64,000 nt of DNA from DASTSN01 sp035760665. GTDB lineage: Bacteria; Bacteroidota; Bacteroidia; Chitinophagales; Chitinophagaceae. Shown here one piece after another: positions 52,793 to 60,841 of the stretch. Within the stretch, counting starts at the first letter, position 1; each line of letters opens with the position of its first letter. The notes under the pieces were generated by a model. The model did no database searches. It worked only from the letters and a program-made list of their open reading frames with translations, and was not told the origin of the DNA. The translations under genes were made by a program, and so were the position numbers. Where the stretch lies: positions 1 through 64,000 of the forward strand of contig DASTSN010000025.1 of assembly GCA_035760665.1 (NCBI GenBank). The letters run 5' to 3'.

Positions 52793-54265
52793 TTAGAAAA
52801 AAGACTTCTTATGTAAATATAACCCGTTTTGCCCTAATTGGTTAAAGCTCCACTCCAGCTTCAATGTAAAATCATAAAAAGTTAAAATATCCAGTCCTAT
52901 GCCGCATGAATAAAGCATACGGTCGGTCAGATTATTCAGTCCGGGCTGAGGATTATGAATATAACCGGCATTCCCATAAATTTTACCATACACCCGGAAA
53001 GGAATATTGTCAATGGTGCTATATTTATTGGCTGGTATACGAATCTTAAAATTAAAGAGCTGTCGTGCCAGCGTGGCTTTTAGATAACCGCCGGCCACAC
53101 CGTCAATTACATAATATTCGTATCCCTGCAAAAAGGTGTCGCCGTAACCCAGCATCTGTTTATTAAAATAGGGCTGTTTAAAAGGCAGTTTCACAGTAGA
53201 GTTAACATTCAGATTCAAAAATGTTTTCCGGAAAAGTTGATAATTGGCCGACCCTTTAAAGCTGAGCTGCCACAGGTTGATAATATTATTAAACCCTTTT
53301 TTATCAACCGTTAACTCGGCAGCATAGCCGCGGGTAGGATAAGGAATATAATCAAGATCAAAATACGTCATGGTATAATACAACTCCGGGAACCGGATGC
53401 GAGTGCGGCCCGGCGAAAAATATGACGGATTTAATTTCGCAATGGTGTCGCCCACCAGCTCTTCGTTATACGCGATGCCAAAACGGTGAGTAGTTTTTAT
53501 GGCTCGCCGGTAGGTTACCTCCCCGTAGCTGCGGAAGAAAGAGCGAACGAAATTATTTTCATCTTTATAAAAAACCTGTTTATCATTTACCGTATTATAA
53601 TTGACTTCCCTGTTTTTCCCTATACCCAGGCCCACATTCATCCCCCATTTGAGTTGTTTATCTATATAAGGCTTGCTGTAATTAAATGAAACCTGCTTGG
53701 TGTACCCGTTGATCAGCCACACATTCAGCTTGTCATTATTTCCGGTCAGGTTATTATCCAATACTTTTATTCCATAATTTACCCTGTTGAAATTCAGCTT
53801 ATTTTCTACAATCCACTGGTTCAGGTTCCTGTCAATGGGTTTGAAATATGGTAGCGGGAAAATATACCAACGTTCTTTGACCTCCACCAGCACGTCCACA
53901 TTGTACCCTTCAAATCCCTTTAGCGCTACCACCACATCATGAAACAAGGTCGTATTCATTAACTGGCGACGGGCATCTTCGAATTTCCTGACGAGATCCT
54001 GCAACTGAAAATGGTCGCCTTTTTTAAACGGTATTTCCCGCAGGATAATTTTGTCTTTCGTTTTACGGTTGCCCCGGATGATGATATTGCGCACCACAAA
54101 GGGAGCATAAACAGCCACACTGTCGGTAACACCCGGTGACCCCTGTTGCACAGTGGCCGGAAAAGTGTTAACGGTCTGGCCTTTTTCTTGCAATTGGGCA
54201 ATGGCGCAACAACAGCAAACAAGTAATAAAACCAGCAATACATGATATTTCAGTGCACACGGCAT
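52793..54265 (-). CDS. Omp85/BamA-like outer-membrane protein with one POTRA-like domain
   Basis: The 490-residue protein has a signal peptide (to about 24, CCCAIAQ), a single POTRA-like domain at about 55-130 (FVVRNIIIRGNRKTKDKIIL, FKKGDHFQLQDLVRKFEDAR), then a beta-barrel with repeated strands such as YSKPYIDKQLKWGMNVGLGI and a closing LEWSFNQLGQNGLYLHKKSFF. That is shorter than BamA but longer than the POTRA-free protein at 49825-50913. It may insert a restricted set of proteins or lipids. The ATG at 54265 is used; a TTG directly before it is less likely. It is the gene upstream of nadK. Confidence 0.85.
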   Translation of the reverse strand: MPCALKYHVLLVLLLVCCCCAIAQLQEKGQTVNTFPATVQQGSPGVTDSVAVYAPFVVRNIIIRGNRKTKDKIILREIPFKKGDHFQLQDLVRKFEDARRQLMNTTLFHDVVVALKGFEGYNVDVLVEVKERWYIFPLPYFKPIDRNLNQWIVENKLNFNRVNYGIKVLDNNLTGNNDKLNVWLINGYTKQVSFNYSKPYIDKQLKWGMNVGLGIGKNREVNYNTVNDKQVFYKDENNFVRSFFRSYGEVTYRRAIKTTHRFGIAYNEELVGDTIAKLNPSYFSPGRTRIRFPELYYTMTYFDLDYIPYPTRGYAAELTVDKKGFNNIINLWQLSFKGSANYQLFRKTFLNLNVNSTVKLPFKQPYFNKQMLGYGDTFLQGYEYYVIDGVAGGYLKATLARQLFNFKIRIPANKYSTIDNIPFRVYGKIYGNAGYIHNPQPGLNNLTDRMLYSCGIGLDILTFYDFTLKLEWSFNQLGQNGLYLHKKSFF

Positions 54266-54342
54266 CAATCAAACGCTAATAGCAGGTTTTATAAAATAAG
54301 GGAAAAATTTAATTGCTTGGGTTAATTTTTGGTAAGTGGGGC

Positions 54343-55005
54343 TTAAATTTTAAGATAGTTCATCAGGTTGTCATAATTGGTGCGCAGCTCATTTTCATAT
54401 AATTCCTCCCCAAAGTAGTATTTAACATTGTATTCGTACCGCTGAAATGCTGCTATAATATCAGACACTTCAAGCTTGTTGATTTTGATCGTTACCTGCG
54501 TAAGACCCGTTTGCGGATCTGAACTGGTATTTAACTGGGTGATTTGTGCATCGCCGGATTCGATAATGCGATTGATTTCATTAAAGGAATAATTCCGGGT
54601 TTCCACTTCCAGCACAATCAGGGCGCCGGGTTCGTTGATATTCATGAATGTGGAGGCCTGCTTCAGCAAATCCGAATACGCCAGTGTGGCGGTCAGCTCA
54701 TTGTCCTCATTCACTACCGGCACCACGCTGTACCCATTTTCAACAGCTACCTGCACAGCTTTGAGAAAGTGCTCATTTTCTTTTACTGCATGATTGGAAA
54801 AAGATTGTTCCAGACCGGCAATTTCAGTATTGTCATTATCCACCTGCAGCAGGTCATCTTCGCTGATGATGCCCACGAATTTTTCACCATCTGTAATGGG
54901 CAAATGGCTCACGTGATATTCATTCATCATTTGCAAGGCATAATATACCTTATCCTGCAAGTGTAGGGAAGGAAGCAACGGTGAATGTATTTCACGTGTT
55001 AACAT
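54343..55005 (-). CDS. CBS-domain pair protein with C-terminal ACT-like domain
   Basis: The 220-residue protein has two CBS motifs (LQDKVYYALQMMNEYHVSHL with ITDGEKFVGIISEDDLL, and NEHFLKAVQVAVENGYSVVP with VNEDNELTATLAYSDLL), which usually bind adenine nucleotides as a sensor. Residues about 128-205 look like an ACT fold (GALIVLEVETRNYSFNEI, and LTQVTIKINKLEVSDII). No enzymatic domain is present. This is a regulator-like protein found in Bacteroidota beside nadK. Confidence 0.88.
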   Translation of the reverse strand: MLTREIHSPLLPSLHLQDKVYYALQMMNEYHVSHLPITDGEKFVGIISEDDLLQVDNDNTEIAGLEQSFSNHAVKENEHFLKAVQVAVENGYSVVPVVNEDNELTATLAYSDLLKQASTFMNINEPGALIVLEVETRNYSFNEINRIIESGDAQITQLNTSSDPQTGLTQVTIKINKLEVSDIIAAFQRYEYNVKYYFGEELYENELRTNYDNLMNYLKI

Positions 55006-55038
55006 GGATAACGGCGTTTATCAATGAGACAGGTGCAA

Positions 55039-55815
55039 TCATTTAACTGTTGCAGGCTCATTGAGTTTTTTCAAAAATTTATGCAATATAGCATTAAACT
55101 CATCCGGCACTTCCATCATTGGCGCATGACCACATTTGTCAATAAAATGCAGCTCGCTATTGGGGATGAGCCGGTTAAATTCCCGGGCAACAAAAGGCGG
55201 GGTAATCGTATCATTATTCCCCCATATTAATAACGTCGGTTGTTTAATTTGATTGAGTTCCTCGCCTAAATTATTTCTGATAGCGCTTTTTGCCAGGGCA
55301 ATGATCTTAATAACTTTCAACCGGTTATTGGTAATAGCATACACTTCATCTACCAGTTCCTTGGAAGCCATTTTGGGATCATAAAATGTAAGCTCGGTTT
55401 TTTTCTTGATATATTCATAGTCGCCCCGCTTGGGGTAGCTATCGCCCATTCCGTTTTCAAATAGCCCGGAACTGCCCGTGAGAATGAGGGACTTGATTCT
55501 TTCGGGATGCTTCAGCACATGCACCAATGCCACATGACCGCCCAGCGAGTTGCCCAGCAAATGAATATCCTTATAACCTCTTGCTTCTAAAAATTTATAG
55601 ACAAATTTTTCCAGGCCGCCGACAGAGGTATGCAAAATGTCAAGATCAAACAAAGGAAGCATGGGCACCACCACTTTATTGTGATGGCGGAAATACTCAA
55701 TCAGGTCTTGAAAATTGCTCAGGGCGCCGAATAAACCATGCAACAATACCAATGGCTCGCCTTCGCCTTCTTCAATAAACCTGAACTTGTCCTGTTGTTT
55801 TATTTCATATTGCAT
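55039..55815 (-). CDS. Alpha/beta hydrolase
   Basis: The 258-residue alpha/beta hydrolase has the oxyanion HGLFG, nucleophile Ser90 in GNSLGGHVAL, acid Asp in IWGNNDTITPP and the catalytic His of FIDKCGHAPMMEVP. The layout fits small esterases or C-C hydrolases. Substrate is unknown. It starts 92 bases downstream of the CvpA gene on the same strand, and the CBS-domain gene follows it after 33 bases. Confidence 0.92.
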   Translation of the reverse strand: MQYEIKQQDKFRFIEEGEGEPLVLLHGLFGALSNFQDLIEYFRHHNKVVVPMLPLFDLDILHTSVGGLEKFVYKFLEARGYKDIHLLGNSLGGHVALVHVLKHPERIKSLILTGSSGLFENGMGDSYPKRGDYEYIKKKTELTFYDPKMASKELVDEVYAITNNRLKVIKIIALAKSAIRNNLGEELNQIKQPTLLIWGNNDTITPPFVAREFNRLIPNSELHFIDKCGHAPMMEVPDEFNAILHKFLKKLNEPATVK

Positions 55816-55907
55816 GTACCCTTCCCGCAGTTAATTTTTGCTAAAATAAAAGATTTGACGCAAATATGGTATTGAATTGATTGTCAACCAATCATTTTTT
55901 ACAGTTA

Positions 55908-56444
55908 CTACTGCAATTTATGAGAAACACTGTCAAAGAATGATTCTAATTGGTTAAACATATCCTTAAACAATGGGATAACAGACCCAAAAGCATTGAT
56001 GGCTTTAGGTCCCCAGGGGCTGATGAATGAATAGGTAACTGACGCTGAAATCGTTTCCGGTTTTATCAGCCGAATTTGTTGGGCATAAAAGAGAATTACA
56101 CTAAAAACTGTAATGTAAAGCGCGGCATAAAGAAGTATCCCGCCCAGCCTGTTTACCCATCCCAACATGGCTACTTCTACTGTTTTTTGCAGCAGATTTG
56201 CCCCCAACCGCACCAGCAACACCACCAGCAGAAAAACAACCACGAAAGAAATAACAGGCAGCCACTTTTCTGATATATTAACCGTTTTACCAATATATCC
56301 GGCAACAACAGTAGAGAGTTTCATAGCTGCTGCCAGGCCTACCACAAATGCTAACAGGGAAAATAGCGCAACTATTAAACCCCGCTGGTACCCTTTCCAA
56401 ACAGCCAGCAGCATCAGCACGGCGAATATGATGTCAATTATCAT
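55908..56444 (-). CDS. cvpA: CvpA-family membrane protein
   Basis: The 178-residue protein has four hydrophobic helices: MIIDIIFAVLMLLAVWKGYQ, LIVALFSLLAFVVGLAAAMK, VISFVVVFLLVVLLVRLGAN and GGILLYAALYITVFSVILFY. The WKGYQRG pattern near the N-terminus is the CvpA signature. CvpA proteins are linked to bile and cell-envelope stress and to biofilm formation in other bacteria. It lies between the YqeY-like gene (30 bases) and the hydrolase. Confidence 0.9.
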   Translation of the reverse strand: MIIDIIFAVLMLLAVWKGYQRGLIVALFSLLAFVVGLAAAMKLSTVVAGYIGKTVNISEKWLPVISFVVVFLLVVLLVRLGANLLQKTVEVAMLGWVNRLGGILLYAALYITVFSVILFYAQQIRLIKPETISASVTYSFISPWGPKAINAFGSVIPLFKDMFNQLESFFDSVSHKLQ

Positions 56445-56474
56445 ATATGAATGGATGACACAGGCAAAAAACTT

Positions 56475-56927
56475 TTAGTTAGCCAATAACTGTTTTACCA
56501 GAGTGGAGATTGCCTTACCATCAGCTTTGCCGGCCAGTTTTTTAGTGGCCAGGCCCATCACTTTACCCATATCCTGGGGACCAGTAGCACCAGCCTCGGC
56601 AACGATCGCTGTTAACGCTGCTTTCAGTTCCTCCTCCGACAATTGACGGGGCAAAAATTTTTCGATCACGTCTATCTCTTCCTGTTCTTTTTGTGCAAGG
56701 TCGGCACGGTTTTGCTGCTGGTAAATTTCAAGTGAATCTTTCCGTTGTTTAACTAGTTTTTGTAATAGTTTTATTTCGTCTTCTTCTTTTAATTCGCCGC
56801 CAGCCCCTTCCGAGGTTTTAGCCAGTATGATAGCCGCCTTAATGGCGCGAAGGCTGCGAATAGTTTTCTCATCTTTTGCAAGCATGGCGGTTTTTAACGC
56901 TGCCATAATGTTTTGTTCCAGGTTCAT
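56475..56927 (-). CDS. GatB/YqeY-domain protein
   Basis: The 150-residue protein matches the YqeY family: MNLEQNIMAALKTAMLAKDEK, LRAIKAAIILAKTSE and the helical tail QLSEEELKAALTAIVAEAGA with the conserved GPQDMGKVMGLATKKLAGKA. The GatB C-terminal-like domain is found alone in YqeY proteins; it may aid tRNA amidation or a related RNA step but has no proven role. It is 15 bases after gldC in the same unit. Confidence 0.92.
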   Translation of the reverse strand: MNLEQNIMAALKTAMLAKDEKTIRSLRAIKAAIILAKTSEGAGGELKEEDEIKLLQKLVKQRKDSLEIYQQQNRADLAQKEQEEIDVIEKFLPRQLSEEELKAALTAIVAEAGATGPQDMGKVMGLATKKLAGKADGKAISTLVKQLLAN

Positions 56928-56942
56928 AACAAAAAGTTTTTC

Positions 56943-57290
56943 TTATTTATTATCGGCCAGCTGTTTTTTGCGTGATGCTTCATAAAAATCGTGTGCAAAT
57001 TTTTTCATGCCTTCAACGATTTCTGTGTAGCGGGTAGCCCGTTCATAGGTATCGGCCATCGTCATGATTGTTTGATAAAAAAAATCAGTCATTTCATCAA
57101 CCATCATTTCTTTTGTCCACAGATCTATACGAAGAGCCGTCTTTTCGGCGCCATCCCAAAAAGCCAGCATCATGGCCTTTGCTTTTTGCGCCTGCTGTAT
57201 GGTGGTATCTGAAGCTTTCCAGCTAATTGTTTCGGGCACCCGGCCGGCATCAAGTTGTACGTCTATTTGAATAGTTGACTGGTTACTCAT
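56943..57290 (-). CDS. gldC: Gliding motility protein GldC
   Basis: The 115-residue protein fits GldC: starting MSNQSTIQIDVQLDAGRVPE, then ISWKASDTTIQQAQKAKAMML, LWTKEMMVDEMTDFFYQTIM and TDTYERATRY-like helices. GldC is a small cytoplasmic protein conserved in Bacteroidota and described as important, though not strictly essential, for gliding in Flavobacterium. The ATG at 57290 is chosen; an upstream TTG would add a non-homologous segment. A -7 box lies 18 bases upstream, just after the glycosyltransferase stop. Confidence 0.92.
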   Translation of the reverse strand: MSNQSTIQIDVQLDAGRVPETISWKASDTTIQQAQKAKAMMLAFWDGAEKTALRIDLWTKEMMVDEMTDFFYQTIMTMADTYERATRYTEIVEGMKKFAHDFYEASRKKQLADNK

Positions 57291-57308
57291 ATAAAAATTT
57301 GAAATAGC

Positions 57309-57316
57309 CAAAGGTA
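57309..57316 (-). promoter_or_regulatory. TAnnTTTG -7 box of gldC
   Basis: On the minus strand TACCTTTG begins seven bases after the end of the glycosyltransferase gene and ends 18 bases before the gldC ATG. Its -33 region would lie inside the upstream gene. Confidence 0.4.
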
Positions 57317-57322
57317 GCGTAA

Positions 57323-58453
57323 TCAAACCAAAGCCGTGGTGTGAGCTTTGCTGATAAGCTGTATAAGTTGATCGGTAGCCTGCTGCAGGTCCCAGGTTAT
57401 GGATTCCCCGCTTTTGATCAGCCTGTTACGAAGATTTTCATCTTTATAAATACGCATCAGTAGTTCTGCCAGCTGCTCTTTCTCTTCCATATTTGCCCGC
57501 AAACAAGTATCTGCCGGTAATTCTTTTAAAGCCCAGCCAGCAGGCACAATAGCAGGAACACGGCTTTGCAAAGCTTCCATTACCGGCATTCCAAATCCGC
57601 CGGGTTGAGAAATATATACCAGCGCATAAGCCGCTGCCACAAGGCTTGCATATGTTTGGGCTGGCAGGTAGCCGGTGCATACCACATCGTCACGGTATTT
57701 ATAAGTTTTCAGGCTATCATTAAATTTTTTATCTGCCAACACACCCGAACCTGTTAACAATAATTTCATGCTGCTTTGCTGCCGCTTTTTGAAAAGAGAA
57801 AATGCTTTCAGCAGCAGTAACAGGTTTTTTTGCGTTGGCGCCTCCCCGGTATGTAAAAAAAACTCTTTGCCTTTAGCAAATTCAGCTTTCACCGCCTGTT
57901 TTTCCTCATCACCGGCCGGCTTGAATAGTTCACCGGCAGCACCGTGGATAATTTCTACTTTGCCGGTGGCTGCCTTAAAATGCTGCAGGATTTCCTTCCG
58001 GGTAGCTTGCGAAAAAGTAATAACGGCTGTGGCTTTTTTCAAAAACCGAGGTAGGTTTTTGCTGTAAAATTGCAGGAAGGACTTTTTATACAAACCCGGA
58101 TGTTGGAGGAACGATACATTATTTACAAATAGATATTGCGGAACCGTTGCCCGTAAAGAACAGAAACCGCTGGCAGCGATCAGTAAAGCTGCCTGCTCTC
58201 TCCGCAGAATGGCCGGCAGCTTTACTTCATACCACCATTTCCAGGAAAGCGGGCCTTTTGCAATTGGCCGTACTTGCAGCAACTTAACATTTGCCGGGAG
58301 TTTTATTGCTGTAGCTGCGGGCTTGTCTGTTATAAAAATAAACTGATGGGCAGGCAGCTGTTCCGCCAGCCTGGTAAACAGTTTCAGCAAAAACTGTTCG
58401 TACCCAACCGGTGTATTTTTTTCCAAAAAACGTGTATCAATTGCAATACGCAT
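57323..58453 (-). CDS. Glycosyltransferase family 1/4-type protein
   Basis: The 376-residue GT-B enzyme starts MRIAIDTRFLEKNTPVGYEQ, has the acceptor-side Rossmann half, and in the C-terminal donor-binding half shows FLHTGEAPTQKNLLLLLKAF, VVCTGYLPAQTYASLVAAAY and the EX7E-like ISQPGGFGMPVMEALQSRVP, typical of GT4. It probably builds a surface glycan. Substrates cannot be assigned. A -7 box (58462-58469) lies eight bases before the ATG, and this gene starts the long minus-strand run. Confidence 0.9.
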   Translation of the reverse strand: MRIAIDTRFLEKNTPVGYEQFLLKLFTRLAEQLPAHQFIFITDKPAATAIKLPANVKLLQVRPIAKGPLSWKWWYEVKLPAILRREQAALLIAASGFCSLRATVPQYLFVNNVSFLQHPGLYKKSFLQFYSKNLPRFLKKATAVITFSQATRKEILQHFKAATGKVEIIHGAAGELFKPAGDEEKQAVKAEFAKGKEFFLHTGEAPTQKNLLLLLKAFSLFKKRQQSSMKLLLTGSGVLADKKFNDSLKTYKYRDDVVCTGYLPAQTYASLVAAAYALVYISQPGGFGMPVMEALQSRVPAIVPAGWALKELPADTCLRANMEEKEQLAELLMRIYKDENLRNRLIKSGESITWDLQQATDQLIQLISKAHTTALV

Positions 58454-58461
58454 GGGGTATG

Positions 58462-58469
58462 CAAAGGTA
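58462..58469 (-). promoter_or_regulatory. TAnnTTTG -7 box of the glycosyltransferase gene
   Basis: On the minus strand TACCTTTG lies eight bases before the ATG at 58453. The intergenic region 58454-58735 (282 bases) is a divergent gap with no gene and no good DnaA boxes. Confidence 0.4.
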
Positions 58470-58735
58470 ATAGCAGTCTGTCAATCGGAATTTTACATTT
58501 TTTTCTCTGAAATTTTACCTGCCCGGTATGTTTAATTACCCTGAAATACACGATTCTTTTACGCGAAAAATGCACTGATTTTTCAGGCCAAAACAGCAGT
58601 ATTAACTCGTAAAAATTCAACTTATGTACAGGATTTACCATGCCGGAAACCGGGCAGTTTTACAATTGCACAGCGATGATATTCATGATAATTTTATACC
58701 TGTAACCAATATCCTAAAAAACCAAATTCTGACCT

Positions 58736-59929
58736 ATGAAACTATTTTTTACCCGATTCCGTGGCGTAGTGGTTATTTTTTTTGGGGTATTGAGTTCCTT
58801 GAAAATAGCAGCTCAATGTCCAGGTGGGGAAATCGTTGATAGTCTTGCATTTGATACAACAATCAATTTTTCCAGCGGACGGTTTACCGCCGATTTAAAA
58901 TTTCCAAAATTTGACCCCACGACCGGCATGGTAACCTGTGCCAGGCTAACGATGACAATGGCCGGTACGTTAAATACACTCCAATTCGAAAACCAGGATC
59001 CCACAAACAACACAGCCCAGGCTACTTTTCACCGGGAAGATACCATCTCCGGACCGGGTTTAGCATCCTCGTTAACAAACATGGAAGATCAGCTTTACGG
59101 ACCTTATAGTCTGGGACCTTCAGATGGGGTATTTAACGCTGGTTCAGACTATGTTCATGTGGGACCTGAATCAATTTTCACAACTTCAAAAAGCATTACG
59201 ATTACCGACAGTGCAGACCTTTCTGTTTTCTATGGCCCTGCAGGAGACTCTCTAACGTACACCTATAGTGTTTTTAGCCAGACGCAAACATCTGTAACTG
59301 GCAACTGGCTGGGTGGCGCAGGTACATCCGGTTGGGTAAATTATAAAATTCAGTTTTGTCGTTGCCCCAAAGTTGCACTGCCGATCAACATTTATGATTT
59401 TTCCATTCAAAAAGTGGATGATACCCATGCATCGTTACGTTGGAAAACCAACAATGACCAGGAAAACTATTACTACGAAATTGAATACAGCCGGGACGGC
59501 ACAAATTTTTACAAAGCAGGTATCGTGGAAAAACAAACAGGCAGCACACCAACATTTACATATAATTATTTTTTTACAAGAGAAAGTGGCGGCCGGTATT
59601 ACTTCCGGGTAAAACAAAAGTTTGCCAGCGGAAAAGTACTGGTAAGTGTTGTTAAGTTGGTGGATTTTGGCACATCCGTCGTTCCAAAATTTTCTTTGTA
59701 TCCCAATCCGTCGAACGGCGTTATTGGTATCAAATTTGATAAGAATACAAGCGGTAAATTATTAATACAAATTACCAACGCACAAGGACAAACAGTGATC
59801 AAAAAACAGGTTGATGTGGTGGGTGACAGTTATCAGCAAGTTGCCACGTTACAGGGAGGAATGTACTGGTTAAGAGTTACGGATGTAACGAGCCAACTGT
59901 CCTGTGTCAATCAACTTCTCATTAAATGA
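58736..59929 (+). CDS. Secreted choice-of-anchor E-type protein with T9SS type A sorting domain
   Basis: The 397-residue protein has a signal peptide (to about 27, SLKIAAQ), then a domain of about 190 residues resembling choice-of-anchor E (start PGGEIVDSLAFDTTINFSSG, FPKFDPTTGMVTCARLTMTM). A fibronectin-like linker follows (about 215-310: LPINIYDFSIQKVDDTHASL, WKTNNDQENYYYEIEYSRDG), then a T9SS type A sorting domain (about 320-397: FSLYPNPSNGVIGIKF, GKLLIQITNAQGQTVIKKQ, QGGMYWLRVT). It should be exported by SecYEG and the type IX system and attached to or released from the surface. The ligand is unknown. Confidence 0.88.
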   Translation: MKLFFTRFRGVVVIFFGVLSSLKIAAQCPGGEIVDSLAFDTTINFSSGRFTADLKFPKFDPTTGMVTCARLTMTMAGTLNTLQFENQDPTNNTAQATFHREDTISGPGLASSLTNMEDQLYGPYSLGPSDGVFNAGSDYVHVGPESIFTTSKSITITDSADLSVFYGPAGDSLTYTYSVFSQTQTSVTGNWLGGAGTSGWVNYKIQFCRCPKVALPINIYDFSIQKVDDTHASLRWKTNNDQENYYYEIEYSRDGTNFYKAGIVEKQTGSTPTFTYNYFFTRESGGRYYFRVKQKFASGKVLVSVVKLVDFGTSVVPKFSLYPNPSNGVIGIKFDKNTSGKLLIQITNAQGQTVIKKQVDVVGDSYQQVATLQGGMYWLRVTDVTSQLSCVNQLLIK

Positions 59930-59961
59930 CCTCTTAGGTGGAAGAGGATGGTGGCTTGTAA

Positions 59962-59996
59962 AAGGGGCCTTGGTTCGGGGCCCCTTATTTTTTTCA
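59962..59996 (+). terminator. Intrinsic terminator after the T9SS protein gene
   Basis: AAGGGGCC (59962-59969) and GGCCCCTT (59979-59986) form an 8-bp GC-rich stem with a 9-base loop followed by ATTTTTTTT, 33 bases after the stop. Confidence 0.9.
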
Positions 59997-60063
59997 GCAT
60001 TTTGTTCATAAGGGCCCGCTAACAGCGGCAGTATCATTTCTTATAATTAGCAGAACTTTTACT

Positions 60064-60071
60064 TACATTTG
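60064..60071 (+). promoter_or_regulatory. TAnnTTTG -7 box of the DUF4290 gene
   Basis: TACATTTG matches the consensus and ends 17 bases before the ATG at 60089. Confidence 0.45.
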
Positions 60072-60088
60072 CTTTTTCACCTATTATT

Positions 60089-60748
60089 ATGGAATACAAC
60101 ACTACCCGGAATCACCTGGCCATACGTGAATACGGACGTCATATTCAGAAAATGATTGAGTACCTGCTCACCATTGAAGATCCTGAAAAAAGACAACGAA
60201 ACGCTCAGACCGTTATTGAATTAATGGGCTTTTTAAACCCGCATTTGAAAAATGTGGAAGATTTTCGTCATAAGCTCTGGGATCATCTCTTCCTGATTTC
60301 TGATTTTAAGCTGGAGGTTAAATCTCCTTACCCCATTCCTACGCGGGAAACATTAAAAAGCAAACCAGAGCCGCTGAAGTATCCGAAACGGCATCCCCGG
60401 TTTTCACACCTGGGCAAAAACCTTGAACTGGTGATTGATAAAGCATTGAAAGAACAAGATCCCGATAAAAAATTAGGATTTGCTAATGCCATAGCTTACT
60501 ATATGAAGCTGGCGTATAATAACTGGCATAAAGAAATTGTGCACGACGACGCCATTCAAAGTGAACTGACCAACCTGACAGACGGCCAGTTAACATTTAC
60601 CAATACGCCATACGTTAAAGCTTTTCGTCCGCAACAAGAAGGCCAGCGCGGCGGGTATGGTAAACAGCGGGGAAAATTTCAGCAACGCGGCGGCAGCCAC
60701 CGCAATGATCGGGGCGGCAATGGAAAATTCAAAAAGAAACGCTATTAA
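60089..60748 (+). CDS. DUF4290 protein with RGG-like basic tail
   Basis: The 219-residue protein is DUF4290, a Bacteroidota family of unknown function usually next to murA. The start is MEYNTTRNHLAIREYGRHIQ; the body (about 1-175) is mostly helical with conserved MIEYLLTIEDPEKRQRNAQ and AIAYYMKLAYNNWHKEIVHD. The last 35 residues are Gly/Arg/Gln/Lys-rich with repeated RGG and GGS-like units (QRGGYGKQRGKFQQRGG, then KFKKKRY). Such tails bind RNA or other polyanions in many proteins, so an RNA-linked role is plausible but unproven. It has its own terminator before murA. Confidence 0.9.
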   Translation: MEYNTTRNHLAIREYGRHIQKMIEYLLTIEDPEKRQRNAQTVIELMGFLNPHLKNVEDFRHKLWDHLFLISDFKLEVKSPYPIPTRETLKSKPEPLKYPKRHPRFSHLGKNLELVIDKALKEQDPDKKLGFANAIAYYMKLAYNNWHKEIVHDDAIQSELTNLTDGQLTFTNTPYVKAFRPQQEGQRGGYGKQRGKFQQRGGSHRNDRGGNGKFKKKRY

Positions 60749-60775
60749 TTTCTTGCTGGATAAATTATTTACTGA

Positions 60776-60808
60776 AAGCTGGACGGGCTGTACCGTTCAG
60801 CTTTTTTG
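60776..60808 (+). terminator. Terminator between the DUF4290 gene and murA
   Basis: AAGCTGGACGG (60776-60786) and CCGTTCAGCTT (60793-60803) form an 11-bp stem with one G-U pair and a 6-base loop, followed by TTTTGTTTTT. It separates the two neighbouring genes, and TACCTTGC just after it (60813-60820) could serve murA. Confidence 0.75.
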
Positions 60809-60841
60809 TTTTTACCTTGCAGCTTCACTTATGCATGTTTT

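Noticed and set aside
58454..58735. Replication origin at the strand switch near 58.5 kb
   Set aside because: The divergence of long gene runs is suggestive, but the gap has no good DnaA box (best are TTATGTACA and AATTGCACA) and no AT-rich unwinding region.
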